Shown piece by piece: positions 1 through 18,948 of a stretch of 64,000 nucleotides of DNA; within the stretch, counting starts at the first letter, position 1; each line of letters starts with the position of its first letter. Below the pieces are notes generated by a model. The model saw only the letters and a list, made by a program, of their open reading frames with translations. It was not told the DNA's origin and searched no databases. The stretch spans positions 41,243,099 to 41,307,098 of the forward strand of contig CM067084.1 of assembly GCA_034008185.1 (NCBI GenBank). Reading direction: 5' to 3'. The position numbers were made by a program, and so were the translations under genes. The stretch comes from Gorsachius magnificus. Taxonomy: Eukaryota > Chordata > Aves > Pelecaniformes > Ardeidae.

Positions 1-3000
1 AGGGGAGTTCACTACAGTCAGCAACTGATCCTGGCTGGCACAAACTGCAATTTCAGCACCTCTAGTTTCCTGGAGCAGTAAAAAATACAAGTATCACAAG
101 GCACAGAATACAGACTCCACGCCCCAGTATGCAGGCCACACAAGAGTGATTATAGGGAAATACTTAACACTCAACACACGTGGCAGAGGTATGTGTAGCA
201 CAGGGACACTTTCAGACTCTGCCTCAGTGACTTTATGAAGTCTTTGGAGACTCTCTGGTGGTTTTCATGGGTTGACTGAAATTGGAAGCAATTGTCCGCT
301 GAAGTGTTGAAAAGAAACAAAAGGATCCTTTGTGAAAATAACACAGCCAAAACCCTCTGAAAAACACTGTCCCTTGTTTTGTGAGGCTATGTACTACTTT
401 ATGCTTGAAACATAAAAGGAGTTAATGTTGCTTAGAAATGAGGAGCTCCATACAGGAGTAGGTTTTATTTTTGTAACAGTTTGTTCTGGTTTTGCATATT
501 TTAATTGTTTACTTTTTGCTATTTTCTTTCTGTTGCCTGGAAACGTTTAATAAGTTGTCAGCACTATAACATCGGCTGATTTAAGATTCAACTAGACTGA
601 GCTTTAACACAAAAGCTTATAGTATGCTTTTTTAAAAACACCCCAAGAATATTGAATTAAAGGGGGTTTTTTGCTTTGTCAAGTTTTGAGTAACTAGGAA
701 TTAATTTTACTAGGACAACAGCATTGAATATACTTTCACAATAAGATCAACTTGTCCTTGACCGTGTATGCACTGCTGAGGCAAAATTTCTGATGAAAAC
801 CATTATCCCTTTCTCTGAGAACCAGACTGATGACGTTGCATGTGTTTTACATGTCACTAAATCAATACAGATTTTTTTAAATTCCTCTTTCAACTTTCAA
901 TTTTCTGATTTTAATCTCAGAAAGATGAGGTATCTGCTGTGTGATAGGTCTATCAGGAATTTGACTGCAAGATTTTGAACACCTCCCTGAGACACACTGT
1001 TAACTCCCATTACAGTGTATGAAAGTTAATGTTGAAGAGTGACCAGCGTCGGTATTTCTGCAATACTGACCATAGGACTCAAATAATTCAGTGCAAAGTT
1101 GCACTGCATCAGACACATCTGCAAAGAGTTCATGTCTGGCATTTTAGAGTAAATATCCCATCAGCGTTTTCAAATGTCTAGTTTGGTATGTGGGAATATT
1201 CAACAGGAATTCCTAAACCTAAAATAGAATAACTGAAATTGCTTCATTATTTGAAAACGTTTCCAGGAGATGTTAATGATCTGTCTCAGTTAATACTTAT
1301 CTCTAAATGTTTATTGTGCTTATGGGACTGTTTGAAACATGTTGATATCTCTCCTCCAAATATACACCACTCCTCACAGGTGAAAGAATATTAATAGGTT
1401 CACAATATCATAGAATCCACACTATTGATTTTTAAGTAGTTTATTTTCAGAGTATTTAGTACTTAATGTCCCAGCTATATTGTAACTCATAAACCTTCAT
1501 TACTTTTTCTGCAGTGATATTCTCTAACTGAAGGGGTTACCAGGGTGATCTTCCTAAAAATTCAAGCTGAACAAGCAAGCTAGCCAACAGTTTTTCTGAC
1601 ACATTAATTGGTTAAGATGAAAAGCAGTGCTGAGAACTTTCTGACATCTCATTTTAAACACAGTTGTATGTGTGTTTTATGTCTCAGTTCTTCTGAGAGA
1701 CCTCTCCTCTCTGTCCTGGGGATGATCATATACATAGCCAGTACCCCATTTTGAATTTACAGGAAAATCCTGGAATAAACAGAAAGGCCACATGTAGTAA
1801 TGGGGAACAAAGAAGCAACAGCAGAGAAAAGACTGATGGCAAATATTGGGAAAGAGCCTGCACCCTTCACATACATAAATAACATGCTTATGTGTTTTGC
1901 TGGATCTGGCCCTAACTGCACAACTGGATTTATTTCAAGCAGCGAGTAAGTGCAAGAAAAAGCAGAAGACAAACTTAGATTCCTCTGGTGTAGGGTGTAG
2001 TTCAGGCCCACAAATCAGAAAGTCAGGGACTGTAAAGGAAAGCTGCAAAAGACCTGGAAAAGAGAGTAGAATATGACTTTCCACAGTGACGGTTTAGTGT
2101 TAGTATTTAAAATTGAAGATGCTTATTTGGTAAGACTGAAGGTTCATCTTCCACCTTCTATTAATCTTTGGTTGTATTTTAAGAGAATGAGACTGGATGT
2201 GGACGAAAGCCCTTCTGAGGTAAAGAACAAAGCTATATTTTGGTCTCTGAGGAGACTGACTCCTGTTTCAGTGCAGAATAAGGTTTTGAAAGCTTTCATA
2301 AGAGTGTATTATGAAACCCTGAATTGGTAATGGATGGTGACTGTGCAAGATATCGAGGGTATGAGGTGTGGTAACAGGTTGGTGAATATCCTGAGTGCTG
2401 CGCAGTGTAAAACCAAGGTGTGTGTGGGTCACAGCAGATTCCCTTCAGATCTGAACAGTGTTAATATGCAGAAGGCAGAATACAGCTTGTTCATCTGATG
2501 GATCAGAGATCCTGCTACCTTGCTTAATCTGTTCTTTTGTCAGGTAGCCAGTTGGCAGCCTAACCTCTGTGCTATATATTTTCTTATTTTTAACGTTTGT
2601 ATGTTGCATAATAAAAACAGGGGAGGTGTGGAAATAAAATTGCAGCTTGATCAGTTTCATTTTAAAGCAGATCATTCATTTGAATGGAAAATTAATAGCT
2701 ATTCTAAAACATATAATGGCTATTCTAAACCGTATTTTCCTCTATGTGGATATATATAGAAATAAAAAAAGCATTTATTAATTGATAATACATTAATGTT
2801 ATCTAAAGATGTAGTGAAACAGGAGGATAACTGATGTGTAAAATACAATATTTGAGTCCAACAGATCTAACAAATGTGACACTGTGCTTTATCTAATGAG
2901 TGTAAATGAAATCTCACACGAGATGAGAGAATGCAGTGCTTTGTACTGCAGAATCTCCCATTCCCATTCCAAGCACATAGCCATAATCATAAGTCATTCA

Positions 3001-4374
3001 TGACAAAAATCAATGATCTTAGTTTTCTGACAGCTTTTGTTCACTGTTCCTAGGAACTGTTTTCTACCTTTTCTCAAGAGGGTATTTACAATGTAAGCTC
3101 CCTCTCTCTGCTTGTTTATTATGTACAGTGCCATTCATTTGCCGAGTGACCACGGTGCCAAGTTCCAACTTGGCATTTGTGGAACATCTTCCTTTCAGTC
3201 CCTTGAGAATACATGCTTTGGCCTCTCCAAAGCCAGCAAATTCTCAGCACACTAATGAAGTGGTGTCGTGTAGGCTGAAGTGGGCAGAAATGTTACCAGC
3301 ATGTCTCAGTGTTTGTGGCACAAATGGTAGTTACCGATGATAGCTTTTGTAAGAAAAAATATGAAGGAAGACTTATTTTTTTTATGATTCTGTATTTGAA
3401 TAAAATCTTTCTAATTGCATGGGTAGATCATTAAAGTTTTCTAGTATATACTATATTCTATAGCAGACTCTTAAGAGAAAATAAAAAATGCAGCAGTAAG
3501 CCAGGCTTGTGAAAGATTGTTTAGTTCTGCTTCAGTAAAACTGGCCTTTTACAATCCATTATATGATAAGTCAATATAAAGGCAACAGACCTCATTAACA
3601 AACTGGGAATTCCCAGTGTAGTTGCTTTCCAAACAGGGTACCTGATCAAAAGCATTTGCTATCAATTCTGCTAATTGACGGTGCCTTAAAACCCTTCATT
3701 CTGTTACGTGGAGGCAAGCTGAGGACAACCACCATCATTGAGAAAATACTGATTTTTCTAGGATATCCTGTGTTTGTTCTGCAAATTGCAAATAGACACA
3801 GAATACAATTCATACCATTATGAGAAGAAAGTGCTGTGATTAAGTCTGGAATCTGTGTTCTCTTAATCCTTCATTGCTCAGTTTTCACAAGTTAAAAAAA
3901 AATCATATAAAACTCTCCTTTAAAACACAGCAATAGGTCAAGCTGTTTTTTATGAAATCTGGCCAGCATCTTGGCATTACAGAATGAGAAGGCAGAGGCT
4001 TTAAATCTATTAATTCATCTTTATGTGCCTAGCTGCCACATATTCTCCTTTAGAATAGAATAGTTGGTCTGTTATGTCTTGGAGGACTAGCTTTTTACTT
4101 GTGTGCTGGAAAGTGAATCCCATGCCTTCTTGTAAGTTAGTAATGGGGAGAGCCAGGGCAAGAAGAGCCAGAATAAATCTCCGTTAGGATTAGACAGCCT
4201 TGTAAGATGCTCAATAAGAAGCAAAACCTGGTTGGTCAGAGCCTGATTAGGCAGAAGGACAAGGAGCTATTGCTGAGCTGATGCTGGGTGACATAGTTCT
4301 TTAGAGGAGGTGGGGGTAGGGGCAGGGAGCTGATTTTGCTGGAGGCGCTTTTCAGTAGTAAGCATGGGACTGCA
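1..4374. other. Intergenic AT-rich DNA, no gene recognised
   Basis: No open frame here resembles a known protein, and all frames are short (at most about 85 codons). The sequence is ordinary AT-rich non-coding DNA with short A and T runs. It lies on the 3' side of MFAP3L, beyond the likely transcript end. A tiny trace near 1410 (ATCATAGAATCC) resembles the terminal words of CR1 elements but is too short to call. I see no tRNA, rRNA or tandem array. Confidence 0.6.
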
Positions 4375-4983
4375 TGCTGGTTTTGGCTGGGGTAGAGTTC
4401 ATTTTCTTCATAGTAGCTAGTATGAGGCTGTGTTTTCGATTTGTGCTGAAAGCAGTGTTGATAGCACAGGGATGTTTTTGTTATTGCTGAGCAGTGCTTG
4501 CACAGAGTCAAGGCCTTTCCTGCTTCTCACACCACCCCACCAGCGAGCAGGCTGGGGGTGCACAAGAAGCTGGGAGGGGGCACAGCTGGGACAGCTGACC
4601 CCAATGCCCAAAGGGATGTTCCATACCGTATGATGTCATGCTCAGCAATAAAACGAGGGGGAAGGTTGGCAGGGGGGCTGCTGCTTGGAGACTGGCTAGG
4701 AATTGGTCAGTCGGTGGTGAGCAATTGTTTACATTTGCATCACTTGTCTTTCTTGGGTTTTATTTATCTCTCTTTTAAATTTACCTTTTAGTTTATTATC
4801 ATTATTATTATTAATTATTATTAATAATCATTATTATTAATTATTATTATTAAACTTTTCTTATCTCAACCCATGAGTTTTCTCACTTTTACCCTTCCAA
4901 TTCTTTTACCCCCATCCTGCTGGAGGGGAAGTGAGCAAGTGGCTGTGTGATCCTTAGTTGCTGGCTGGGGTTAAACAACGACA
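4375..4983 (+). mobile_element. Solo LTR, avian ERVL-like, plus orientation
   Basis: About 609 bp aligns by eye along its whole length with the LTRs of the provirus at 50.3-54.4 kb. Shared features are the start (TGCTGGTTTTGGCTGGGG, family start TGTCCTGGTTTCGGCTGG), the middle block with AAGCTGGGAGGGGGCACAGC and TGATGTCATGCTCAG, the GGTGAGCAATTGT block and the end TTAAACAACGACA. No internal retroviral sequence lies beside it, so it is a solo LTR left by LTR-LTR recombination. It has lost about two bases at the start and carries an expanded ATT microsatellite. I find no clear target-site duplication, which fits an old copy or a blurred left edge (the start could be 4371). Confidence 0.85.
4794..4853 (+). 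repeat. (ATT)n/(TTA)n microsatellite inside the LTR
   Basis: This is a run of about 60 bp of ATT/TTA units with a few interruptions (ATC, TAA). The provirus LTR has a shorter ATT-rich stretch at the same place (50491-50520, other strand). It therefore looks like an expansion of a stretch already present in the LTR, not a random genomic microsatellite. Confidence 0.85.
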
Positions 4984-7900
4984 GGCTGTCATCCTAATTC
5001 CATGCCTATTGGACTGGCCCAGTCTGCCTCCAGCTCAACTCACTCCTGTCTGCCTGTTCTCATCTGCTCCTGGCTTGTCCGGATTCACAGCCTCACAGCC
5101 CTTTTCCACTTGAATATGGGCCTCTGCGAGAGTCTTTATCTGGTACAAAGGCAAGCTCACATCTGCCAGTACAGCTGATGGCCCATTCCTCTGTGTGTTT
5201 GCATGGTCTTCAGCAGTTGCCTCACTGAAGAACCCATGTTTAGTCTCCCTTGAAGAACTATGAGGTAGTGCTACAGCAAATGAGGAAAGGGGTACTTTGA
5301 TCACAATATCAAGCCAAAAGGAAGGAATTGGGTTCACGTGAAAGGGTCTGACTCCACCACCCCAACACAGAGCCTTTGGTGGTGCTCCCAGTGCCCTTCT
5401 GTAGTCAGGAAACAGCCTTGGGTTTCAGATGCAGTGCCTTCATCTGAACAGTTTGGGAACTGCAACACCATCCACAGTCTCCTGGACATTGCCAATTTAC
5501 ATGATATGGAGTAACGTTTGCCTCCTTATAGTATTGTGGGTTACCCTGAGAAGTGTCTTTAGCTACTGTCTGACAACTGATAGCTATGTACTGGGAGTGA
5601 TGAGCTTCCATGCTGCAGTGAGCTCCACCTTTGATGATATTTTAGCTCCTGCATCAATTTTACAAGCAAGATCCCCAATAACTACCTAGGTGTTGGGTTT
5701 TTTTCTGACAAACATGTGAAATGTTAAGTACTTCAAAGGCTTTCAGTCCTTGCTTCCTTGCTGAGAAGGGATGGCTTTCTCTGGAGTTTTTTCTGAAATT
5801 GGTGTGGAGTAGGAACATAGTTCTCAGTGGTGCTGTATCATATAACATTTGGCTAATGCTCTGGGCCTATTTCTGGTAATGGCAACAGGAGCTACAGTGT
5901 CAGGGTAGGTCTATTATATGTTCTAATAAAATAGCTAGTAGTCTGATGGAGACTACATGAATAAGAGATTTGGAGCCTTTCACCTCATTTGTGGCATATA
6001 TACTAAAGAATGAGTTCTGTGTTTAACAGAGATTACACAGGGATTACGAAATGTAGAAACTTTAGTTGCAAAAAGCAGTTTTATTCAGCATCACATTAAT
6101 GTTATTTTACTCCACACTGATGAAAAACTGGAGTTTCTAGTTAAAAGAATACAGAAAAACAGTCTCTATTAACACGTAGATATCAGCCTATATAGAAATA
6201 CAGCATTTCAGTTAAAAAATGTGAAAAAGCATTTATCAATGCATTTGAAATTAATACCATTTACATAGTGTCACCAAGCTGTCTGCAGTCTCTTAAAAAA
6301 TACCTAATTTAGAGAGGCCCCTGCACTTGGCAAGCTATCCAATGAATAAGATAAACCAATCCAGATAATGGATAGCTGATGTGCAAGTGTAGGGAGTATA
6401 CAAATGTGCTAGTCCATCCATGATGGGAGGCTGAGCAAAAAGAAGCACATTATTTAAGGCAGAGATGTATCATATGTGACTTTTTTGAAGTGAACAAACA
6501 AATGAACGTAACATATTCACAGACATATGTATGACTGAGAACCCTTACTTCACTTGTTTCTTGGTAACTATGGCTTTACCTGTTCTGTTGATGCTGTTCT
6601 GCAAAAGAAATCTGCTTCAGCCTATTGATTAGTTTATCCTGCACCAGCCTGGGAGTAAATTACACATCTGCATAATTAAAATTGAATTATACAGATAAGT
6701 GTAAGTGATCCTGCCCCAAAACAGGCAACTGAAAAAACATTAGGATCCTCTGATTTATTTTAAAATGTGGGCAAACAAAACATAATCCAAACAGTAAGAC
6801 AAAACACAAAAAAGGTATCAAAATGGAATGCTACCATAGGGAAAGGAAGCAAGAAGATAAGTCTTCAGTGGAATATTGATTTTTGTACACAAAGAAGAGA
6901 TCACACATGGTAGAGAATATTTAACCAAGAAGACATCAGAAAAGAAATGCACTTCCACTGGTCCCTTAGGAAGCTACAGCTACCTAAGCAGAAGTACAAA
7001 AAGGACTAGAAATGTCATCCCTGATAAAAGGTATCCTGAGAGAAGGGCTGGGTAATATTTTTCATATTTTTGTGATGAATTTGGGGTTGAGGGTGAAAAT
7101 TTCCTTGGCTTTAGGAATCTCCTTTTTCTCTACTTGAGTATGTTTAGAAACAAATGAACACATGATTAAATGAGATAGATTTTAATATATTTTGAAGATA
7201 AATCACTTCTGGATGTTTTGAGTGAGGAGAAAAATTTTCCATTTAAATGTTCTTAAATTTCTATTTTTTACCATCTTTTCCTGAGGCTGTTTATTCTGCA
7301 CGTATTAGACAGAAGGATAATGAAGCATTTTAAACAGGCAGGATACATGCTTGTCTCCGTAGAAGGGAGCTTCTTTTTCTGGCTGGTATTTTTTTTGAAT
7401 CCTGCTTTCTGAATTAAGGTAGCGTTCACCAGAAGGAAGGAGTTAAAGGATACCCAAACAACTCCAGAGCTATATGTCCATCAGGGTTAATCTTGAGGTA
7501 GAAGCAGTAAGAGGCTTCAGAAAGAGGGAAGTGATGGCATTTGTTTTGCTTCTCTGTAATTATCAATTGAGAATGCCTGGGCCTCATCATTAATAAATAT
7601 GAGTGGTTTATTGAGTGGTATAAGGGTATAAACCCATTCAAGAGAAGACAGAGATATTTCAGAAAGATCAGCTCTCAAATGAGAGTTCCCAAACTCCGTG
7701 GCTCCACGACAGGACAGGGTGGCAGTCTGTGGTTGGCCTTCGATGTATAGCTAAATAGTCCTCAAAATAATTTCAGAAATGGTAGATGAAGGAGACAAGG
7801 CTCTTTTTGGTAACTCTTGTCGTATTTCCATGCCTACAATGCTTGCCCACATAGGAAAGGTCTAGTTAGAGTTAATAGAATCTGTTCTCAAAATAGAAAG

Positions 7901-9756
7901 TGGCTATAGAATGGTAAATTGATTTGATACTTATGCTACATTTCTACTCCATCATAAGCAAGGTTTTACATGTATTCTCCATGCTATACAAGGGTGGCTG
8001 TTAACTTTTCTCATTCTTGCCTCATCTTCTTGTGGTATGAAATAGCTTCTCTTTACATAACTTGGGTGTCCTAAGTCTGTCACATTTGTTTGCTGCCATA
8101 CATTCTCATTTTGAAAAAGAAATTGGTAACTTTTAGCTTCAGTTTATGTTACTGTCTTGGACCAGTTTACAGACTTATACATGATACCATGGATTCACAA
8201 GTCAGCCTTTACTGTAAGAGTATGACTCAGTTTGGGCCTGGGAGCCAGTAATCTAAATATAGTACATAGCGTTAGAGCCTGGTACAGCTGTGAAAAAAAA
8301 TCCATTTTGGGACTTATGAAAGGTCAGTTTGGAACAGAGGTGCCTGGAGTGCAGAAACACTTGCCCCGACCACTGACTTCACTCTGTTCTCATTTGAGCA
8401 GTAGCACCGCGGAACTGGTGAGGAAAAAGAAAAGTGCAGGAAAGCAAGACGGGGAGAGGAAGAGGTGGAAGAAATGGACACTAAAAAGGAACTGATTCTC
8501 AAGTCTCTTAGCTTGTTATTCCAGGCACTGGTGCAGAATGTGGGCTAGAAAATGTCCTGTCCTGTGGGAAAGTGGTGTTACAGCACTGCAAGTATCTGGG
8601 GTACCAGCCCTGAGCTATGCACCAACTTTCCCTGGCTCCAGTCTTAGTAGGAGCGCCAAGACCCCCCCACTGTCCCCATCTTTGTCTCTGTGGAGATACT
8701 ACTGACCGGCAGCTTTTAGTTTTGGAATGCCTCTGTAGTACAGATGCACATGATAAACACCCTTTCTTCAGAAGAAGCACTGGGGCTGTGGAGAGCCTGT
8801 TTCACAGTGTTCAGGAGTGCAGCTCACTGGAACCAACTGCTTGGAGGTACCCTGCATTCCTGAAAAATGCTCCAACAAAGCTGTTGGAGGAGTTCAGTGT
8901 GCTGGAGGGGAGCATCCTGACATGGTGCTGCTGTTCTATACAAAAAAGTCACAGCATATCAAACTGCCTCAGTTGCAAGACAAGGTCCCATGCTGAGACA
9001 ATAAAATAGCATATGGCTCTAGCCATACGTATTCCATTTTTATCATCAGTTTGTGACCCCTTCACTATTTTTCATAGATATTTTTAGATAAATTATGGAT
9101 GTCTCTCGGCCCTGTTAACTCAACTGAAATTGTTGGATAAAAATGCTTCTGAAAATATTTTTCAAAATTGGAGCACTCTTTCAAACAGCAGAGTTAAACC
9201 ATGAAATGGCTATGTTTTTCAACCTGGAACAGGCAGCTGGCAAGAGCAAATCTTTCATGAGTGAAAGAGCAATCCCCCCCACTCCACCTCTGTCAGTGAC
9301 TGCCGCTGGCTGCTAGCTGTGTAGTACCAGCAGAACCAGGACAAGGTGTTAACAGTGTCTGCTTCAACTAAGTCCTGCTGAAGACTGTTAGGAAGTGATA
9401 CAGTCCAGCTGCTGTGGGACAGGAAAGCCATTTCACCTCATCCTTTTAGGGTGGATGAAAGAATGGGGGCAGGTACGGCAACGCACACATCTATTTTCTC
9501 TTGGTACTAGGCTGTCTCTGGTAGAAGAGACAAACACTTTCTTGGTCCCAACTCTAAAACAGCAGCAAGACTTTTTGCAAGGCCCCATGACAGGGCTCGG
9601 AGAGGAAACAGCTGACAAAAAGTCCTTTGGATTACATGCAGAAGTGCTGACATGCTTCCAAAGATGCTACACACATGAGGAATCTAAGCCATTGATAACA
9701 CCACCAATTAACAATTGGGTCTATATTCTGAATAATGACAACAGCTCTCTTTCAGA
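4984..9756. other. Intergenic DNA downstream of MFAP3L
   Basis: No recognisable gene. The longest open frames, at 8617-9009 (130 codons) and 9395-9766 (123 codons), have no familiar domain, no splice-site logic and no repeat match I recognise. Composition is AT-rich with a somewhat GC-richer patch at about 8.3-8.9 kb. Confidence 0.55.
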
Positions 9757-12700
9757 GCTTTATTAAAACTTACTTTCTAGGTAAAAAACCATTTCTCCTG
9801 ATCAAAGTTTCTGGAATATTAGCAGATGTGCAATGAAAGACATCGTTTACTTCCACTTGAACTGGAGCCATGGCATACTCCTACTAGGAAACCATCATCT
9901 TGTTGAGTGTGTACAAAACGGGCATGCTCTGTGCAAATTCTTTATTGAAACAATGATCAATTTACAAGCTGGATCACATTTCATTTTGCCACTTCAGCAT
10001 GAACTGGTCTCTGTGGTTTATGGCCATGAACTATAAAATCATAACAGTTATTTAAATCAAAATACAGTAACCGCTTCTCAAAAGAACACATTCATGTTTG
10101 TCTTACATTTGTAAAATCAAAAACGATTTCATAATAAATGAAATATAACTTAAGATACTTTAGTGCAAGCATTTCCTTTGCATCTAAGAAGCTTTCAGTT
10201 GTCCTAATAAGTATGGCATACTTAGGAGGCCAACTCCTAAAATAGCATACTGCCAAAATATTCCATGAGAACTTTTAAAATTCAACACTGTTAACACTTT
10301 CCAGAATTAGTTGATCTGAACCAAACTGAACATCAGAAAGCCCTGGTTATATGTTACAGTACTTTTGTCAAAAGGTAACTGCAAATCAAGGAACTGAGAT
10401 AGTATGTACATTAGAATAAAACAGGCACTGACTTAAAAAAAATCAACAGCTGCCCGTGTATACCATTCTGCAAGTCTTACAATTATACAGTAATTTTTAA
10501 GCACAGGACCAAACTGCTATGCCTCACCTAACACCAATAAACCTGCATAAAAACGCTGATCTAAGGGTTCTTTTAAATTTTTCAAATTATAATCTAAAAA
10601 AATGACTGAAGGGTAGGTTTCATCACAAGCACACTGAAATTAGAGAACAAAAAAGGATCAACAGTAAACAAATGCTGCTCAGAACCAAAATGTTGAGTAA
10701 GTAGATAGTGAGTACTATGTTCAAGTGGTCTGATTAATATGGTCTTCAATCTAGTGCAAAAAGACTAGTAAGTGTAAAATTAAAATCCAGCACTGATTTC
10801 TTGCGCTGCAGAAATCTAGTCAAGTTTCACGAAGTTTTGGCAAAACTATTGGAAAATAGTGTAAATATATCTTGCAAACCTCTTTTCCTTTCTAAGCCTG
10901 TTCTTTATGCTTTTAGAATGCAAGTTCAGTTGGATTGGATTTTCCAGATTCTGAGTGTTTTAAGAACCATTAGTGTTTGGTGATATAATAAATAGAACAA
11001 TGTAACAAAAGGTGTGCATAGTTCAATGATGGGAACAGACATTCTAATGCCCCTGAAGTGCTTAAGGTGCATGAAAGTACAAACAATGCACATGTTAATG
11101 TTTCCATAGAGCCATCATTAATTTTATGTTTGTTGTGTTCTCACACCATAGAATAGCCATTTCCTAAGAAATACTGCAAGGTGGACTTGTTTACTTCATA
11201 ATAGCACAGCCAGAAAGTTTGGAACAAGAAAGATGGGTTTGGATCTTGCTTCCCATTTATCTCTCACAAACAAAAGTGCCTGAAAGCATGTAAAAAGCTT
11301 TATGCTTACAGGTGTTATATAATGGATGCATAAAGATACTGAGCAGCAGACATGAAAACAGAAAAAAATACATAAACCAGAACCATTACAATCTGTATTT
11401 TCTTCAGATACAGTGCTGTTCTGTTTTTATTCTGGTAATACTACAAAGCTAAGTGTCCAAAGTCTTTATAGCAGACTGGCTGGACCAGTCCTACTTGTGA
11501 ACATTCAGCTCCAAGTGAGTCCAGCTTAAGCAAAGTCAAGGTTCCCTTTGACCTTGCGACAGCAGGAATTCAGCTTTGTACCTATTACATGCATCTCATC
11601 CAAACAACTGTTGCTCATATGTAGCTTGCAATGTATGTTTGTGTGTACTTCAAATACATGCTCTTTGTGGGCAACCTCTAGAAAAAAATACAATCTGTAT
11701 CTTCAAGGAAGTTTACACAGAGATACTGAAGAAACCATGAGGATTGTTTGCTCTCAAATGTTTCTCAATAAATAAATAATAATCAGGCTGGAGGTGAGCC
11801 TGAGGGTAGCAGTCAGGATCAGAACTGCCTGGGATCAATCACCATATGAATACATGAAGGGGTCTGGTCTCTATTGTAAAAAAAAAAAGTCAAGATGCCT
11901 CTTTTCAGGAGGTTAGGGTGAATTAAAAGAATTTAGTGCAAGTTCCTGCTTTTGTTTCTGCCCTTGTCCTTTTTCCTACCAGAAGCAAATTAAGTGACTT
12001 AAAAAATTGATGTGAACACTAAACAGAAATGTACTTTGGACTCAGACAAGAAGTTAACAGTTTGCATCAGTAGTATTTTCAATCATACTGGTCAGAAGTG
12101 AGGTTCTTTATGGTATTCTCTTAATCTACCCTGTGTTCTAGGTTTATATTGCTTCATTGGAACTAAAATATTTCCAGCCACATTCCTAAAGGGACTTTGC
12201 CCTTGCATGGTTCCTTTTGGGCATGTGCAAATGCATTTCATATAGATGCCTGCCACTGTGGCAAGCACAAACAAACGTTAGGCAACTTAAATGCTGTTAT
12301 TTTCACAAGCTGGTCACAAAATTTGAAGTCCATTATTAAAGATGTATTTTTTTTTAATAACCATAGGAAGGTAAATAGGGAGCCTTCTCTGCATCACCTA
12401 CGTAAGTCACGGGGTGTTCCTGTATTACACTGCTAGTGAAGCTCTGCACTTTAACATGAAGAAGTTGACATAAAACACCAATTCATTATCAAAGGGTTTT
12501 TTTTAGATAGCTGCAACATTGACTTTGTTTGGTCTCAATTACCTGTGCAGTTAATATACCTGATTCCCTCCAACGGACACCTTATGTAGATGTGGCTACT
12601 TCAATAAAATGTCCAGCACACCATCCATGCATCATCTCCCCATAGACCTAGGTGACTTTTTTCTACAATATACTTGGTTCCAGATTTATTCTGAGTATCT

Positions 12701-14123
12701 ATACTTGCACTTCAGTCCTTCTTAAAAACTGTAAGGTGATAGTTTGTTCATTAGTTCCAAATTAAATGTGTGCCAGGTAATTAAGTAATATGCTATTAAT
12801 CCTACACAAATTGCTTCTTGTAAGTGCTTTCTTTCCAGGCTCACTCCAGAGAAGGTCCTTTTTATTGTCTGTCTGCAATAGAAATTATCACTTCCCTTCC
12901 ACTTCTGGCATTTCCTGGCATAAATGTTGAGGTTTTTTAATGCCACAATCGCTGTGATCATTAAAGCTTTACTGGGGTAGAGTCACATGTACTCAAGCAG
13001 TGAACATCCTACAGAGGTAGGAGGTTCTTCAAATACCAAAGCAACTGTAACACAGTAAACAGTTTGTGTAATTGTCATTGTAATTTCACAGGACACTTAA
13101 TAATATATTTTCATACTACTTGATTTTATTTTTTTTTATTTGGATAAAACACTCTCAAACTTAGGCTTATAGATGAATTTAGGCTTGATCTGCAAAAAAT
13201 TGAGAATCCCAGTAAAAGGGTCTTCTGCCATTTCAGCCTTGTCATCAGCTAATTACTGGCATTTGCAGGACCATTAAGGAAACTGCACATCTTCTGGTAA
13301 GGTAGTGCATACTTACTCCTACCAAATTACTACAAAACAAGACATCTTGCATATTTGCAGCTGGTTTCCATATAAACTTCTGGCAAAGTAAAAAATGGTC
13401 AAATATAAGCAGAAAATCCCTGCAGAGCTGTTGTGACTGCAACTTTCTGTAAGATGCTTATGGGCTTTCCCATCTGTAAGATACCCCTCAAAGTTTTTTC
13501 CCAATGTGAAAAAAACAATTGTCGGCATCTTCATCCCATGCAAAAGGGAAAACTTTTTCCCTTGTGCCTAAGCAGTGTGGTCTCAAATGAAATGGAAACA
13601 TTTTAACTTTCTTTAATAGCCCTCTAAATCACAATGCAGCTGAGCAATCAGGCTTTGTAAATGGGATCTATTAGGATTTTATTTGGCTACTGGAGTGCTG
13701 CCTCTTGGGCAATATTTCAAATTCACAAGATAATATTTGCAAAAATGCAATAGATAGAAATAACGAGAGTGAAGGAGGAAAATGAAAACCAGTTTTATGT
13801 TTAGTAAGTTCAAGTGTCCTACATCAAAGACTACCAATGACTTCCAGGAGGCCACTACAGGTGACTCCAACCTAGAAAATGCTGAGGTAAATGTTTCTTG
13901 GAAATACTCCTAATCGAAAAGAGCAATTAATATTAATGTAATAGCAATTACTCTGCCATACATCATGGTAAACTAAAGTCAAACTGAGAAGAAAGTGCCA
14001 AATAATCCACATACATGCTTTTGCTATGATAGTCTCCAGGTAAGGCTTAGCGGCAAGTACAATATGTATTTTTAAAAGAGCTCCACCTGATTTTCCTGCT
14101 ATGCATAGATTCAGGAGTAACTA
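9757..14123 (-). other. MFAP3L: Probable MFAP3L 3'UTR and downstream flank; end not fixed
   Basis: The last coding exon ends with TGA at 14126-14124 on the minus strand, and the 3'UTR must run to lower coordinates. Candidate AATAAA poly(A) signals on the minus strand (TTTATT on plus) lie at 13678-13683, 13125-13130, 13135-13140, 12861-12866, 11426-11431, 9941-9946 and 9757-9762. As I recall, mammalian MFAP3L has a long 3'UTR of a few kilobases, so a distal site is plausible. The true end cannot be chosen from sequence alone. No coding gene is seen in the interval. Confidence 0.35.
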
Positions 14124-18665
<4,542 letters not shown>

Positions 18666-18948
18666 CTTTATTCTCTTCCTCTTGGAGCAGGTGGCCATTG
18701 GAATTGTACCATCTGTAATGTGGACTAGGACTACCTTGGACATTGCAGTCGATCAAGGCACTACTCCCCTCCTTGACTATAATATGGTCGATGTGGGAGA
18801 TCACCACAGGCACAGATCCCATGTTCACGTCAGTGCGGTTGAAAGTGCTGTTAGTCACATCCTCAGCAGTCGTCAAAGCTGCTAATAAGATGACAAGGTG
18901 TGTGGTAGGCAAAAAGTACAAAAAGTGGTGGCTGTTCAGTATGTTCAT
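18666..18948 (-). CDS. MFAP3L: MFAP3L first coding exon (signal peptide, start of Ig domain)
   Basis: The exon encodes residues 1-94 plus the first base of codon 95 and ends at a good donor (AAAG|GTAAGATC). The start ATG is at 18948-18946, with A at -3 (GGAAAATGA). Residues 1 to about 28 form a signal peptide with hydrophobic core YFLPTTHLVILLAALTTA. Sequons follow at N33 and N37. The segment SHIDHIIVKEG and the Ig strand residues Cys68 and Trp80 match what I know of MFAP3L. The Ig domain is split by the intron after HLLQEEENK and resumes in the exon at 14.1-15.0 kb. The two exons join in frame (283 + 863 bases = 382 codons including stop). Reading past the donor into the intron soon meets a stop, as expected. 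Confidence 0.93.
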
